64,000 bases of DNA from Sinohyriopsis cumingii (Eukaryota > Mollusca > Bivalvia > Unionida > Unionidae), in contig CM068828.1 in NCBI GenBank assembly GCA_028554795.2, forward strand, positions 5,363,720 through 5,427,719, written 5' to 3'. Below, in pieces: positions 41,726 to 54,254 of the stretch; the first letter of the stretch is position 1; each line of letters starts with the position of its first letter. The notes below the pieces were generated by a model. The model had not been told where the DNA came from and made no database searches. It saw only the letters and a program-made list of their open reading frames with translations. Both the position numbers and the translations under genes were made by a program.

Positions 41726-43640
41726 AATTGTATCATGAATATCTTTTAGCACATTAGAAAGAACGGTTTTTACCATGAGCATCTTGTATGATATCCGACG
41801 GAACAGTGATGAGCACTTTAGACGGAACCGTTTGTATCATCAAGATCTCGTAGGACATCTGACGGAACAGTGATGCGCATCTTATAGCACGTTAAATGGA
41901 ACGGTTTTTATCATAAGCATCTGCCCTCATAGCACATTAGACGAGACCGTTTGATCATGGACGACTTATAGCGCTTTAGACAGCACAGATGTATCATGGG
42001 CATCTCGTAGTACATTAGTCATGAGAGGTTTTATCATTAGCATAGCACATTAGACCTAAGTTTTGTATTGCGAGTATCTTATAGCACATGGACGGAACCG
42101 TTATTTTGATGAGCATCTTGAAGGATCTTAAACTGAACAGTGGTGAACTTCCTGTAAGGAATTAGACTGAACAGATTTTATCATGAGCATCTTGTAGAAT
42201 ATTAGACGAAGTAGTTTGTGTCATGAATATTTTAGAGGACATTAGAACAGTTTTTATCATGTGCGTCTTAGAGATCATTACACAAAGCAGATTTTATGAG
42301 ATCTTAGATATCATTACACGGAGCAGATTTTTTTACCATCTTAGAGATCATTACACGGAGCATATTTTATCATGAGCATCTTAGAGCTCATTTCAAGGAG
42401 TAGTTTTTATAAGTATCTTAGAGATCACTACACAGAGAAGATTTTATCATGAGCATCTCAGAGATCATTACACGGAGCATATTTTATCATGAGCATCTTA
42501 GAGATCATCTCAAGGAGCAGATTTTATCATGAGTGTCTTAAAGGACATTAGAAGAAACAGTTTCTATCGTAAGCACCTTGTATGAATTTAGACGGAACGG
42601 TTTTTATCGTAAGCATCTTGTATGAATTTAGACGGAACGGCTTTTATCGTAAGCATCTTGTATAAATTTAGACGGAACGGATTTTATCATAAGCATCTTG
42701 CAGGAATTTAGACGGAACGGCTTTTATCGTAAGCACCTTGTAGGACATGAAACGGGACGTATTTTATCATAAACATCTTGTAGGGCATTAAACGGGACGA
42801 CTTTTATCATAAACATCTTGTAGGGCATAGAAGGAACACTTTTTGTCATAGATAGCATGCAGGACATGAGACGGAACAATTTTTGGCATAGATAGCATGC
42901 AGGACATGAGACGGAACAATTTTTGTCATAGATAGCATGCAGGACATGAGACGGAACAATTTTTATCATAGATAGCATGCAGGACATGAGACGAGACAAT
43001 TTTTCATGATCATATTGTAGACCATTGGACGGAGTAGTCATAAACATCTTATATGACATCAGGCTGAACAGTTTTTGTCTTGATTATCTTTTAGGACATT
43101 GGACGATACAGTAATGGTCATCTTTTAAACCATTGGACGATACAGTAACAGCCATCTTTTAGGACATTGGGCGATATAGTAATGGTCATCTTTTAGGACA
43201 TTTGACGATACAGTAATGGGCATTTTTAGGCCACTGGACGATACAGTAATGGTCATCTTTTAGGCCATTGGACGATACAGTAATGGTCATATTTTAGGTC
43301 ATTGGACAATACAGTAATGGTCATCTTTTAGGTCACTGGACGATACATTAATGGTCATCTTTTAGGCCATTGGACGACACAGTAATGGGCATCTTTTAGG
43401 ACATTGGACGATACAGTAATGGACATCTTTTAGGTCATTGGACGATATACAGTAATGGGCATTTTTTAGGACATTTGACGGAAAAATTTAAATTATTAAC
43501 ATCTTTTAGAACATGAGATTTAGTAGGCTTTTTGCGAGCATATTGTAGGACATTAAACGGAATAGTTATAAACATCTTATAGGACATTGGACGGAACAAT
43601 CATTCGCATGACCATTTTTTATAGACAATGTATCTTACAT
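41726..43640 (+). repeat. Diverged edge of the 40-bp satellite
   Basis: Related but diverged units in sub-blocks: ATTTAGACGGAACGG..TTTTATCGTAAGCATCTTGTA (42,540-42,740), TAGATAGCATGCAGGACATGAGACGGAACAA (42,845-43,000), and about ten 36-37-base units TTGGACGATACAGTAATGGTCATCTTTTAGG (43,095-43,470). Shows graded decay away from the core. 43,641-43,870 is non-repetitive. Confidence 0.85.
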
Positions 43641-43870
43641 ACAATCTACTGTTGGCAACTTTATGTCGCTTGATAAGTGACACTGTCACATTTATCACAT
43701 CATTTGTATAAATCAGTTGCTTTGAGAGCGTTCCTTTTTTTTCTCCATCCGATTAGAATCTTGTGATTGTTTTCTTTGGAAGTAAGCGTATGGATATAGC
43801 AAAACGTTTCAGCTTCGTTGTATTAAAAGAAATGTGGCGTTTTACATGTGTCCATCATAAATAGAATTTT

Positions 43871-44276
43871 GTCTTGGGTCATGACGGAACAACCTTAAGC
43901 ATCTTGTAGGACATTAGAAGGATCAGTGATAAGCATCTTGTAGGACTTTGGACGGAACAGCTTGAACCATCGTGTAAGACATTAGACGGACCAGGTCTAA
44001 TCTTTAACATTTTGTAGAACATTAAATGGAACAGGCTTTGTCGTGCGAATCCTGTAGGACATTTAATGGAATAGTTATAAGAATCCTGTAGGACATTTAA
44101 TGGAATAGCTATAAGCATCTTGTAGGACATAAGCTTCTTGTAGGACATTTGACGTAACAGTCATACGCATGATGTAGAAAATTAGATGGTCCAGATTCAA
44201 TATGTAGCATTTGCAAAAGTTTCGACAGAAGGGTATTTATTATTATAAGCGGTTTGTAATACATTAGACTGAACAG
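43871..44276 (+). repeat. Outlying degenerate satellite units
   Basis: TAAGCATCTTGTAGGACATT..A.GGAACAG units at low identity. Continued after the LINE insertion at 45,026-45,250. Confidence 0.75.
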
Positions 44277-45025
44277 TTGTATTTCAAGGCTGCATATCTT
44301 GAGCTGAGACGCATAAGCTCCATTCGCAAATATCTTTCAGATGATGCCACTAAAACACTTATGTGTTCATTAGTACTTTCAAGACTGGAGTATTGTAACT
44401 CAATTATGTCTGGTTCATCTCAATATCTACTCCAAAAACGTCAGAAATTTAAAAACACAGCTACTCGGATCATACTTAGAGTACCACGATCAGAGCACAC
44501 CTCCCCGCTGCTCTGTACCCTACACTGGCTATCCATTCGATCCAGAATCAAACACAAAATTTGTTCTCTGTGCTACGTTTCACTGACGGACTCGAGCCCA
44601 ACATACCTATCCTACCTCACCCATGTGTACACACCAGGAAGATACTTACGCTCCTCTTCTGACAATCGTATACTCATTATTCCCACTATGAAAACGAAGT
44701 CATATGGACAACATTCTTTTACATACCAGGGCCCAGCAACTTGGAATTAATTGCCCACTGAACTTAGACAGAAAGACACAGTGATCTCATTCAAGAGTGC
44801 CCTTAAAACTCACTTATTTCGACTGCAAAAACAAACTTAAAGACCTAATAATGTTTCCTACCTTAAATATTTTCAGCATGTTTTTATGTTTTCTAATTTC
44901 ATGGTGTTTGTTTTTGTAATCATATCATTATATATGTTTTTTTATGTTATAGTTGTTGTCTAATGTTGTAAAGCGCTTAGAGCTTCTAAAGATTAGGCGC
45001 TTTACAAAGTCCTCATTATTATAAA
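44277..45025 (+). mobile_element. LINE 3' end (CR1/L2-like), truncated
   Basis: An open frame to 44750 encodes the post-polymerase end of a non-LTR reverse transcriptase protein: AAYLELRRISSIRKYLSDDA, VLSRLEYCNSIMSG, TPLLCTLHWLSIRSRIKHKI and a terminal GPATWN, then a stop and a little more coding sequence in frame. It is followed by a 3' tail with GCGCTTTACAAAGTCCTCATTATTATA. Typical 5'-truncated insertion, placed within the satellite edge. Confidence 0.85.
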
Positions 45026-45250
45026 AATTTTTCATCTTGTGGGGCAATGTCGTGAACAGTTTTTGTCGTACACATATTTTCGAACATCAGACAGGACAGT
45101 TTTATCATCCTAATTCTTGTAAAACATTAAAACATTAGACGGAACAGTAGTAATGGTCTTGTGGCACATTAGATGGAGCATGTCTTAATCTTTAGCATGT
45201 TGCAGGACATTGGATGGAACAGTCTGTATTATCAATCGGAGACAAATGTC
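45026..45250 (+). repeat. Satellite edge beyond the LINE
   Basis: Diverged units (ACATTAGACGGAACAG, AGCATGTTGCAGGACATTGGATGGAACAG) show the LINE split a pre-existing array. Confidence 0.7.
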
Positions 45251-45266
45251 AGAAACCATTAGAAAA

Positions 45267-45268
<2 letters not shown>

Positions 45269-45351
<83 letters not shown>
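45269..45351. repeat. (TA)n microsatellite
   Basis: About 83 bases of pure TA. Confidence 0.95.
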
Positions 45352-45355
<4 letters not shown>

Positions 45356-47902
45356 TGGATGGCAGGAAGTCTCCAGTAAAACTAACCTCAACTACAAAAT
45401 ATCATTTCTAGCTAGTATTAATTCTTTTAAACTGTCATATTTAATTTATTTTTTTTTCACATACCTCTTCGTTAACAATAATTATTTTCTTTCTATATGG
45501 TTATCTATCTTTCAGGCTTTTTGTCAATCGATGGATATGTTGTACGAAATAAATTATCTGTTGTACATGAAGAATTGCTGACGTTTGCTATCGAAGTCAT
45601 GAAATATATCAGAAAACCTTTAATTGCAAATGAGGCGGCTACTCCTTCATTTACAACTAATGTAATCGAATCGTTTTGTGGGCGAGACACGCCATGCCTA
45701 AAACGTCTGGAATGTGATACAGTCGCATATAATTGGCAAACACAGTAATAAAGTGATGTGTCTTTAAATTAATTTGTAGCGTTTAATAAATATTAATTTT
45801 AAATCCCTCGGGCCAAAGAACATCGATCAATGTTATAAGAACCTTCGTGCACAATATGTGATTTAACTCAAATGTATACATATATCTGAACGTAATAAAC
45901 AAATAGACAACGTAATTACAAATATGCAAACATGTGTATTTTTCACACAGAGGGTCAGATTGTGAATAGTTTGATGATGGGTTTTTTATTCGGGATAAAT
46001 ATAATATTACTATTTTTGTGATTAAAGAATTTAAATATTTTGAGATTTGTAAATGTTTAGTACTAAAATCACACTCGTAAAATACTTTTGTTAAAACATG
46101 ATGCCGCGTATGTGACAATTACCAGGGCAATGTGTTTTTTCAAGTCACCTGTATTCTGATTCGGATGCACGAGCATTTAGTTACAGCAACTTCCTCGAGT
46201 TACTCTACAAATCATAATAACAAAGGGTGCAAGTAATCTGTGCGTTGAAATAACGTGTTGGCAGGCCCAAGCAATATGTGCGTTGAAATAACATGTTGGC
46301 AGGTCCATGTGTGCCTTCAACAGCTGGGATTACTTATTAATCTTGATAATATTGTTCTCAACTCAAAATTTTTGGTCCTTGGAAAGTGAAATAAGAGCTC
46401 TAATTCTGAGTTCAAGCCTTTACGAATGCATGTGATGATTGCAAGCATAAAACCCAGCCTCGAAAATAAATAACACACAATGATGATTTTCTTGTTTCTC
46501 AGCTGCTTAATTGTGTTTGATCTTATTTAGTTTACTGTTTTGTTTGATATAACTAAAAGTTATTTCAAATACTACATCTCTTTCCAATGTATAGCACTGC
46601 CGTAACTCCGATGTCATGGCCTCAATTGAGTTTTGCATTTAGCCGCTAAATTTGACATCTTGCCCGGAGCTGTCCTACAGGATACTGTACATCACAAGCC
46701 ACTGGAGCGTTGAAAATCTAAACTGGCGTAGCTATTTCGAACAAATACGTTTTTTTCGACTTTGGTTTATCTTAATATTTATGGGATCATTTTACTTGGA
46801 AACATTTCGACGCCGAAAAATGATGAATTGATAACAACGCTCGTGTGGTTTCACATAACGTAATTTAATGAGAAATCATATCACTCACTAGTGTATATAC
46901 GCATTTCGCTTTTTTAAAAATAGAAGAAAAAAAAACTTTAATTGGCTGAAAGCGAAATGCAGCTCCATTTCTTGCGCTGTAGAGTATAACCTTTAAAGGC
47001 TTACAAATAAAATGTAGCTGCGTGAAATTGTTTGCAGTTTGTATGCTTTAGCAAGTCTTTTCAACCGCCAGAAAGATACGTGAATAATTTCAGAATTAAC
47101 ATTCTGGTCAAAGTTTGAGATTTATTCCGTGTGTCACTGAACACAACACAAACAAATAAGCAAACAAACAAACGAAATTCTGCATTTGATCGGGAAACAA
47201 ATGTCGTTAATATAAGAAACAAGCTGTTCATTGGAGTTAAAATACAATACATCCAACAGAATAACAGCTGAAAGGATAACTTATTCAAAAAATTCGAAAA
47301 ATAAATAATAAATATTTCATCCGTTTAAATATTTGCTAACACAATGTTCCACTCGGTGATGATCGAATGTCTTAAATAACAATGATAGTCGATCATTACA
47401 AGCATGATTGAAATTAACGATGTCAACAACGAAATTCTTTGACTGAACAATTACATAAATAAAAAACAACAATCAAACAACAACAATGACATCACCAAAA
47501 ACTAAAAACAAAAACGTAAGGCTGCGGACAAATATAAAACTTGTAAATTATAAAAGCCCAATACTCGCAATGGATACCTTCCATCAACAAGAAATCTTTT
47601 ATATCCAGCCAGCTTCAGGTTTTCAAAAGTATTACGAATGCCATATAATGCCTATCCTCCACCCCCTCTTCAGTATCTAAACTGTTCAGCCTTTTTTCTG
47701 AAAAGTGTTGGCAGATCCAAAACTTGATTACCCGTTAATTGTTTTAATTAGTTTTTATTTTATCAGACTTTGAGATTTGTATGAGCATAATGCAACATAA
47801 ATATAAAAACTTTTCGATTGCTTATGAGCTGGCCTTCCTTACAACACACTCATAATCCTTGACTCTGCATACTGTTATGAGTGCTAATTACAAAATAGCA
47901 GG
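45352..47902. other. Intergenic host DNA, nothing recognised
   Basis: AT-rich, with a local 50-base direct repeat (GTGCGTTGAAATAACRTGTTGGCAGGYCC at about 46,240 and 46,277). No gene, RNA or mobile element that I can support. Confidence 0.5.
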
Positions 47903-47998
47903 TTCTTCCTCCACCATTAATACTGGCCGCCATGTATAGCCTCTCGTGTGCTGAAAAATGGCGTTAAACCCTAAAACAACAACAACTACAACAACAAA
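47903..47998 (+). mobile_element. SINE family A, 3' fragment
   Basis: GGTTCTTCCTCCACCATTAATACTGGCCGCCATGTATAGCC through GGCGTTAAACCCT and (AAC)n: the 3' third of the SINE found whole at 55543. Confidence 0.8.
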
Positions 47999-49180
47999 AT
48001 AGCATGAACGTATTACCTACAGTCATGTAAATAGCACAGACCTTCATAACCACGAATTCTTCCAGGAAAAAGTAAATTCATAACTGCCAGTCACTGACAC
48101 TACAAGATATCAATCACTCTAATGTAAAACCTCATACATCTTAGAAGATTCAAGGAACAATTTTATACCGGTTAAAACAAATACGTTGTTGAATAGATGT
48201 TGAGAACAGAGTTGTATTACATTATTTAAATTTCTAAACAAATACAATTTGAAAACGCCAATATGTTCCTTCATTTCATTAGATTTAGGAATCAGCAATT
48301 TTTCAACACCACATCGTGCAGTTCCGAAGACGCTTTTATTTCTTGTGGATTATGCGGACAAAATGTACGCGTTGTAGCAAGGAGTATGACAAATAAAGTC
48401 AAACAGTTGAACTTAAACAGAACGAATTATACATAAAATGTCAAAATATATGTAAAACATGTGCCAATTTGAAACAGATGTCAGCTCTATAAACAACATT
48501 AGTTTTTACAAAATATTTATTTATTGATTTGTGCACCTTACCAAACAAATCATTTATATGGTATCTCAAATCTTTCTACACTGTAGTGAAAGAGAACTGT
48601 AAAGAAAAATTCATTGTAATTCTTAGACAAAGAAAAATGAAAGATAAATAGCAGAAACATCGTAGGTGCAATAAAGAAAATCAAAATGTCACCTGCTGAC
48701 TTTTTATTGTAACTGATTACTGCTTGCATCGAAAGTCACGTAGGCTGATTGGTTGTGGTGTTTTAGATAACCCTGGTAGAGATTATTAACAGAAAACTTA
48801 AGCAAACTGTATTTGTAAGCGTAATCATATCACTTTAATTTGTACACAGAGGTTATAAGCGTGAAAATCAGTAATGCTAAAAGAAAGAAGAGAGGGAGAA
48901 AAAAAACCTTAAAATCGAAGGTTTGACTGTCATATTTTTTTCTTGTGATTAAGGGTTAAATTGTGTTTTCCAAGGTTTAATATATAAAGAACTTTAAAGT
49001 AACTGAAGAAGAAACATAAAAAATCATGAATCCATCTTTTCCCCGACAAGTTAATGCCACTTAAGTTTTAAATTTACAAAGAAAAGTTAATTACAACAAT
49101 TTATGGTGATCTTCATAACCTGGAAGCTTTTTTGCTGACAGGATATGACCTTGGTAGGTCAAGCGGGAGATCCGATTATT
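47999..49180. other. Intergenic host DNA, nothing recognised
   Basis: No supported gene or repeat. Confidence 0.45.
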
Positions 49181-49430
49181 TGTCTTCGATAATTTATCTG
49201 TATAACATTGTAACCACAGGAACTGTATTGATTATTTTTCTGTAGAACACTGTTAACAACACGTTTTATTGATTATTTATCAGCATAATGCTGTAACCAC
49301 GCGAATTGTATTGATTATTTTTTGTATAACACTGTAACCACACGAGTTGTATTGTTAACTCTATTACACTATAACCAGACGAATTTTATTATTTATTTAT
49401 CCGTATAGCACTGTAACCACACGAATCTTT
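49181..49430 (+). repeat. Short tandem array, about 50-55-bp unit, 5 copies
   Basis: Units of the type TATTGATTATTTATCTGTATAACACTGTAACCACACGAATTG, moderately diverged. Confidence 0.75.
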
Positions 49431-49941
49431 TCCCACAGAAGTCCAAACAATGCATCTTTAATCGTTTCAAACAAAAAGTCTTCAGTTCAGTACCGATAAC
49501 TTTGTAAACGAAAATGAAGCTGTTTGATTATTCAGGATAAAATAATGTGGATAAAATAAGAAATCGAAGTGGTATTGTTCCTTTGCAACGGTTGAGATTC
49601 ACATTCTCTATATTTTGGCGTCCTATTTTACCAATGACTTCGGGTCTTAAGTATAGCCCTTTGCCTCTCTGAATAAGAACTAAAGGTATGTTTTTTTTTT
49701 GTTCATCAGTTTATGTTGTCCATGATTAATCACAGTTCAAAATTACGACCCCCACAAAGTATCTTCTTACAACATGGCAGACAACGCAAACCTTCACATC
49801 AATAACTTAACGGCAACGATATCCCAAAGTTTATACTTTGTTACAAGGCACAAATATCGATTCATGAACATCGATGTAGAGAACATCCCCTAAACTTGGC
49901 ATGTAGCCAAACATACGAGATCTTTAAAAGTCTTTTTTTTT

Positions 49942-50312
49942 TTAACCTTGTTCACTGTCGCACTTCATTCCTTTCGTTTTTAGAACGCAACTTTTGACGG
50001 TCGTGTTCCAAACCAAACCCGGTCTGCACGAAATTATTTTCTCTGCGTTGTGTTGGCACTGTATAAACAACGAACAATTGTACGGATGTGGAAAGTAGCC
50101 GTCATTGTGACCTTTGCAGGGATGAATATCCGGACAAATCAAGTCATTTTTGGGCAGAATACATACATTACTGGTGGGTTCAAATACCAGTCCCGGAGCA
50201 CAACCCATTTCATGGGCGTTTCCATTTACACACTGAATGAATTTAGCACAGTCATTAGGATGCGCATAAAGGTTCCCATCTTGCATGGATGTACAGGGAT
50301 CAGCCTTTATGT
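49942..50312 (-). CDS. Host gene, last exon: two chitin-binding (CBM14) domains
   Basis: Acceptor TATATCTTTCAG precedes 50312; TAA at 49944-49942. Two peritrophin-A-type domains of six cysteines: CTSMQDGNLYAHPNDCAKF..C..C..C and CKGHNDGYFPHPYNCSLF..C..C..C. Such domains bind chitin in secreted matrix, shell or mucus proteins. The exon starts with two bases of a codon, matching the one-base remainder at the donor of the exon at 51641 (phase 1). C-terminus KCDSEQG. Signal peptide and first exons must lie upstream beyond 61.6 kb or outside the window. Confidence 0.85.
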
Positions 50313-50571
50313 CTGAAAGATATAATTAGTAGTATCAGCAGTGTTAGTATAAGTACCGTATGTACTCGCTTATTGGTCGAGTCAACAGAGATCCTGATCT
50401 ACAATATCATAATGCGCCTGTAGATCAGGGTATATGTTGTTTATTCTACTGATTATTTCTAACAAACTGCAAAGATCCAGCTCGGTTGGATCATTGTGCA
50501 GATCTGAGTCCGTACAGTTTGCAATTGAGATCGTATTGTGAGAGAGTATAGACGGTAGTAGCTGCAGCATT

Positions 50572-50760
50572 AGTGGTGGTGATGGTGATGTAAACAGTGA
50601 TGGTGGTGGTAGTGGTTATGTAAGAAGTAGTGGTGGTGATAATGATAGACATGGTGGTGTTGTAGGGAGTGGTTGCGTTGGTGGTGATAACGCAAGAAGT
50701 GGAGGTAGTGATTAAAAAGTGATGACATGTGATGATGTAAGAAGAGCCGGTGGAAAGAAT
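50572..50760. repeat. (GGT/GAT)n-rich low-complexity tract
   Basis: Irregular GTGGTGGTGATGGTGATG; lies in the intron between the two CBM14 exons. The His-rich minus-strand frame is a by-product. Confidence 0.85.
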
Positions 50761-51640
50761 ACATCTTTACACAACACTTTTCAAGGAATATCACAGTCTT
50801 CACCAAAAAAATTAATAATCTACTCATGCGATAAGAAAAACAATTTTTTATACAGGGTTTAGCATCTGGGTTCAGCACATCATTTTATCTAATTTCTGAG
50901 TGGCCGAAGTTCAAAATTTGGGCAAGTAAAGTATTCTATAAACTGAAATTTTAGATTGGTTTCCGCTCCAAATTTTCTTTAGCCATTACGTTCGTTGCTT
51001 CTCTTACTTTAAAATACACTGCTTATATAAATTTCACAAATGTAAACAACTCGTACAAACAGGTGATCCCAAGTCGAATATGAATATAATTAATCCTGGT
51101 TAATCTAATAAGTAATAATACATATAAATACCAATTTAATTTAACTTAAGATACTAGACAACGCACTTTAAATGACGTCATAGGAGTACTTTGACTCTAA
51201 CAATAGACCACAATCATGTTATTAATCGTTCGACACTAAATTGAGGGAATTTTATTCGCATGCGTATGACAATTATCCCTGTAGGACACACGGTACTAAT
51301 AATATGGAAAAATGGGAACCATCCTGGAAATGGGTTAACATTAAATAGGGTATATATGGGTTTGGCTGACCAGGATTGGTTAATAATATAAGTTATGAAT
51401 TGAAAGCACATGTTTCAAACACATGCGGGTCCAGAAAATGCCACGGCTCATATCCTTTCCTCTACACAGAAGCTGACATCCAGGTTTCATCCACACTGAG
51501 AAACATAGGTTCATGAACACTCAGAAATTTTAAGTTATTGAATATGTAATATACTGGTGTTTGCATAGGTTTACTACAGGAACTGAATTAGTACCGTGTG
51601 TCCTGTAGGAATGGATTACAGACATCACGTTTGTATTTAC

Positions 51641-52042
51641 CTCCCCTTCCAGAGTACCTCCCAGCGACGGCTGATAGGTTTTGATCAAATTTTTCCGGAG
51701 TGTTTTGAATTTGTGGACCTGGAGTCTGGGTTACAGATACGCTGTTCTCATCCACTGTGGTAGTAGATTTAGAGGTAACGGTCAGTGTCGTTGTGGGGAT
51801 CATTTCCATCGTGGTAGTGGCTGCTTCGGTCTGTGGCATCGGGGGAGCCATGGATGGGTCGGGGCACTTTATCCCGCGGGTGAACTTGGATACACACGCG
51901 AGACTCTTCCAGTCGTAGAGCAGGTCGCTTGTGCACTTTTGTAGCAGTGATATATGGTGATTACACTGGAAGAACCAGTCACAGCGAACTGGATGGGGAA
52001 AGTATGTACCCTCATATTCTACACAAGGGTCCCAGGAATACA
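51641..52042 (-). CDS. Host gene, internal exon: one CBM14 domain plus Thr-rich linker
   Basis: Acceptor CTTTTTCAG before 52042 and donor GGGGAG|GTAAAT at 51641. The domain CVEYEGTYFPHPVRCDWFFQC...C...C is followed by a mucin-like Thr/Ser/Pro linker (EAATTTMEMIPTTTLTVTSK). Starts and ends in phase 1, matching neighbours at 61156 and 50312. The frame beyond the donor reaches a stop in 30 codons, as expected for intron. Confidence 0.85.
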
Positions 52043-52844
52043 CTGAAAAAGGAAATGAAAGTATATCTGTGTTAAACTTATTGATTTTGTTTGTTTAGGC
52101 TTTTGCGAAGAAGTTTCTCTTTCAAACATATGCATGAGTAAACACATAAACGGACGCACATGCAAGTAAACGGACAAAGAAAGTGCAGGGACTTTTCTGT
52201 GCCTCTATTTTTCGGCCATGTTATAAATTAACATTACTCGCCTCAAAAATACATCTAAACTCCCCAAAAGACCTGCCGTTATACAAACGGTTTTATTGTA
52301 ATAAATGTCTTATGAGTAATGATTACCATTTATTGAAGTTACTCTTATCTTCATGCTGACTAGTAATTATGTATGCCCCCCTCCCCATCAACAAAGTAGC
52401 CGGTTGGGCAATACAATATGATTTAATTCTCCTGCAGACCCTGTTGTCTACTGACTGACCGCTCCAAGATTGTGTCCTTCTTGTCATTTTGTTTTACCTT
52501 TCTAATAAATTGTAATGTTCATATGATGGTGCATGTTTGTTTTCGTTTTTGTTTTTTTAAATTATTACTTAATTATTTATTTCTGCTTCAAAATCAACTG
52601 CACTAAGGTCATGTTATTTCCAAATAATCTCATTGTCATTAATCAAGGTTGTAAAAGTTACACCTTGTATAGACAAGTAAAACATTCCAATTAAGACCAA
52701 GGTTGTAATTGATTTATTGACTAGAATTTTGGCTATAATTAATTCATTAAACATAGATGTGAAAAGAAATTCTGCTCTGTGCGTTTGTTTTAAAATTCTG
52801 ATAATAAACATGGAGATTAACATACTTTATGAAAATGAAAATTA

Positions 52845-53640
52845 CTGTAACTGTGGTAGTTTATGTTACTGTAACTGTGGTAGTTTATGTTACTGTAACT
52901 GTGGTAGTTTATCTTACTGTAACTGTGGTAGTTTAGGTTACTGTAACTGTGGTAGTTTATGTTACTGTAATTGTGGTAGTTTAGGTTACTGTAACTGTGG
53001 TAGTTTACGTTACTGTAACTGTGGTAGCTTATGTTACTGTAACTGTGGTAGTTTATGTTACTGTAATTGTGGTAGTTTAGGTTACTGTAACTGTGGTAGT
53101 TTATGTTACTGTAATTGTGGTAGTTTATGTTACTGTAATTGTGGTAGTTTATGTTACTGTAATTGTGGTAGTTTAGGTTACTGTAACTGTAGTAGTTTAT
53201 GTTACTGTAACTGTGGTAGTTTATGTTACTGTAATTGTGGTAGTTTATGTTACTGTAACTGTGGTAGTTTATGTTACTGTAACTGTGGTAGTTTAGGTTA
53301 CTGTAACTGTGGTAGTTTATGTTACTGTAATTGTGGTAGTTTATGTACTGTAATTGTGGTAGTTTATGTTATTGTAATTGTGGTAGTTTATGTTACTGTA
53401 ACTGTGGTAGTTTATGTTACTGTAACTGTGGTAGTTTATGTTATTGTAATTGTGGTAGTTTATGTTACTGTAACTGTGGTAGTTTATGTTGCTGTAATTG
53501 TGGTAGTTTAGGTTACTGTAATTAGGGTAGTTTATGTTACTGTAATTGTGGAAGTTTAGGTTACTGTAATTAGGGTAGTTTAGGTTACTGTAATTGTGGT
53601 AGTTTAGGTTACTGTAATTAGGGTAGTTTATGTTCTTAAT
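52845..53640 (+). repeat. 24-bp minisatellite, about 33 copies
   Basis: TGTGGTAGTTTATGTTACTGTAAC repeated, with G/A/C variants (TTAGGTTAC, TGTAATTG). Because 24 is a multiple of three, one frame reads CNCGSLCY repeats, but it has no signal peptide or conserved flank. Lies in the 9-kb intron of the chitin-binding gene. Confidence 0.92.
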
Positions 53641-53799
53641 AATAACAATGGTCCTTGCTATTTCATATTCAACAAGAACGTCTTCATACCCCCCTGTCCC
53701 CCCATACCCCCACGGTTCCCCATGCCCCCGCTCGTTCCACATCGTCATTGTCTCAATGCATTCTGGACAATAACGATGCAAATATTATTTTTCAGGCGT

Positions 53800-53875
53800 T
53801 ACCATATTTAAAAAGTTTCGAACTCGAAAGTTTTGTCGATTTTTTTTCTGTTTGATATAATATACAACTATGAGA
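53800..53875 (+). repeat. Dispersed repeat copy 1
   Basis: TTTCGAACTCGAAAGTTTTG..TTTTTTTTCTGTTTGATATAATATACAACT, shared with 63068-63145. Class unknown. Confidence 0.6.
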
Positions 53876-53894
53876 TACAATGAAGTTTGTAACT

Positions 53895-54200
53895 GGGCCG
53901 CGCCGGTGGCCTAGTGGTTAGAGCGTCCGCCTCGAATGCGGAGGTCGCGGGTTCGAACCCCGGCCGAGTTATACCAGGCTTATAAAAGTGGTACTTACAG
54001 CTGCCTCGCTAGGCGCACAGCATTGAAAGGTGAGTGTTATGAATGGTCGGCCTGGTGTCAGGATAATGTGATTGGGTAGGACATCATGCAACATGTCTGC
54101 AACCTTATGCCCCAATGCTAGATTTCATTATTAACTGCCACACTGCAGACATCGTAGCGATATAACTGACTTTTTTTAAAAGCTACGTTAAAAATCCTAA

Positions 54201-54244
<44 letters not shown>
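53895..54244 (+). mobile_element. tRNA-derived SINE, family B, full length
   Basis: Head GGTGGCCTAGTGGTTAGAGCG (A box) and GCGGGTTCGAACCCCGG (B box), a body with GCTGCCTCGCTAGGCG and GTCGGCCTGGTGTCAGGATAATGTG, ending AAAGCTACGTTAAAAATCC and (CA)n. Flanks GTTTGTAACT (53885) and GTTGGTAACT (54245) are a 10-bp target duplication with one change. Confidence 0.9.
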
Positions 54245-54247
<3 letters not shown>

Positions 54248-54254
54248 GGTAACT

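Noticed and set aside
50570..50878. Histidine-rich minus-strand frame
   Set aside because: Falls in a GGT/GAT low-complexity intron tract; phase and splice sites do not fit the flanking exons.
51164..51182. CRE-like TGACGTCA at about 51173
   Set aside because: Single 8-mer in an intron without a TATA or start nearby; expected by chance at this scale.
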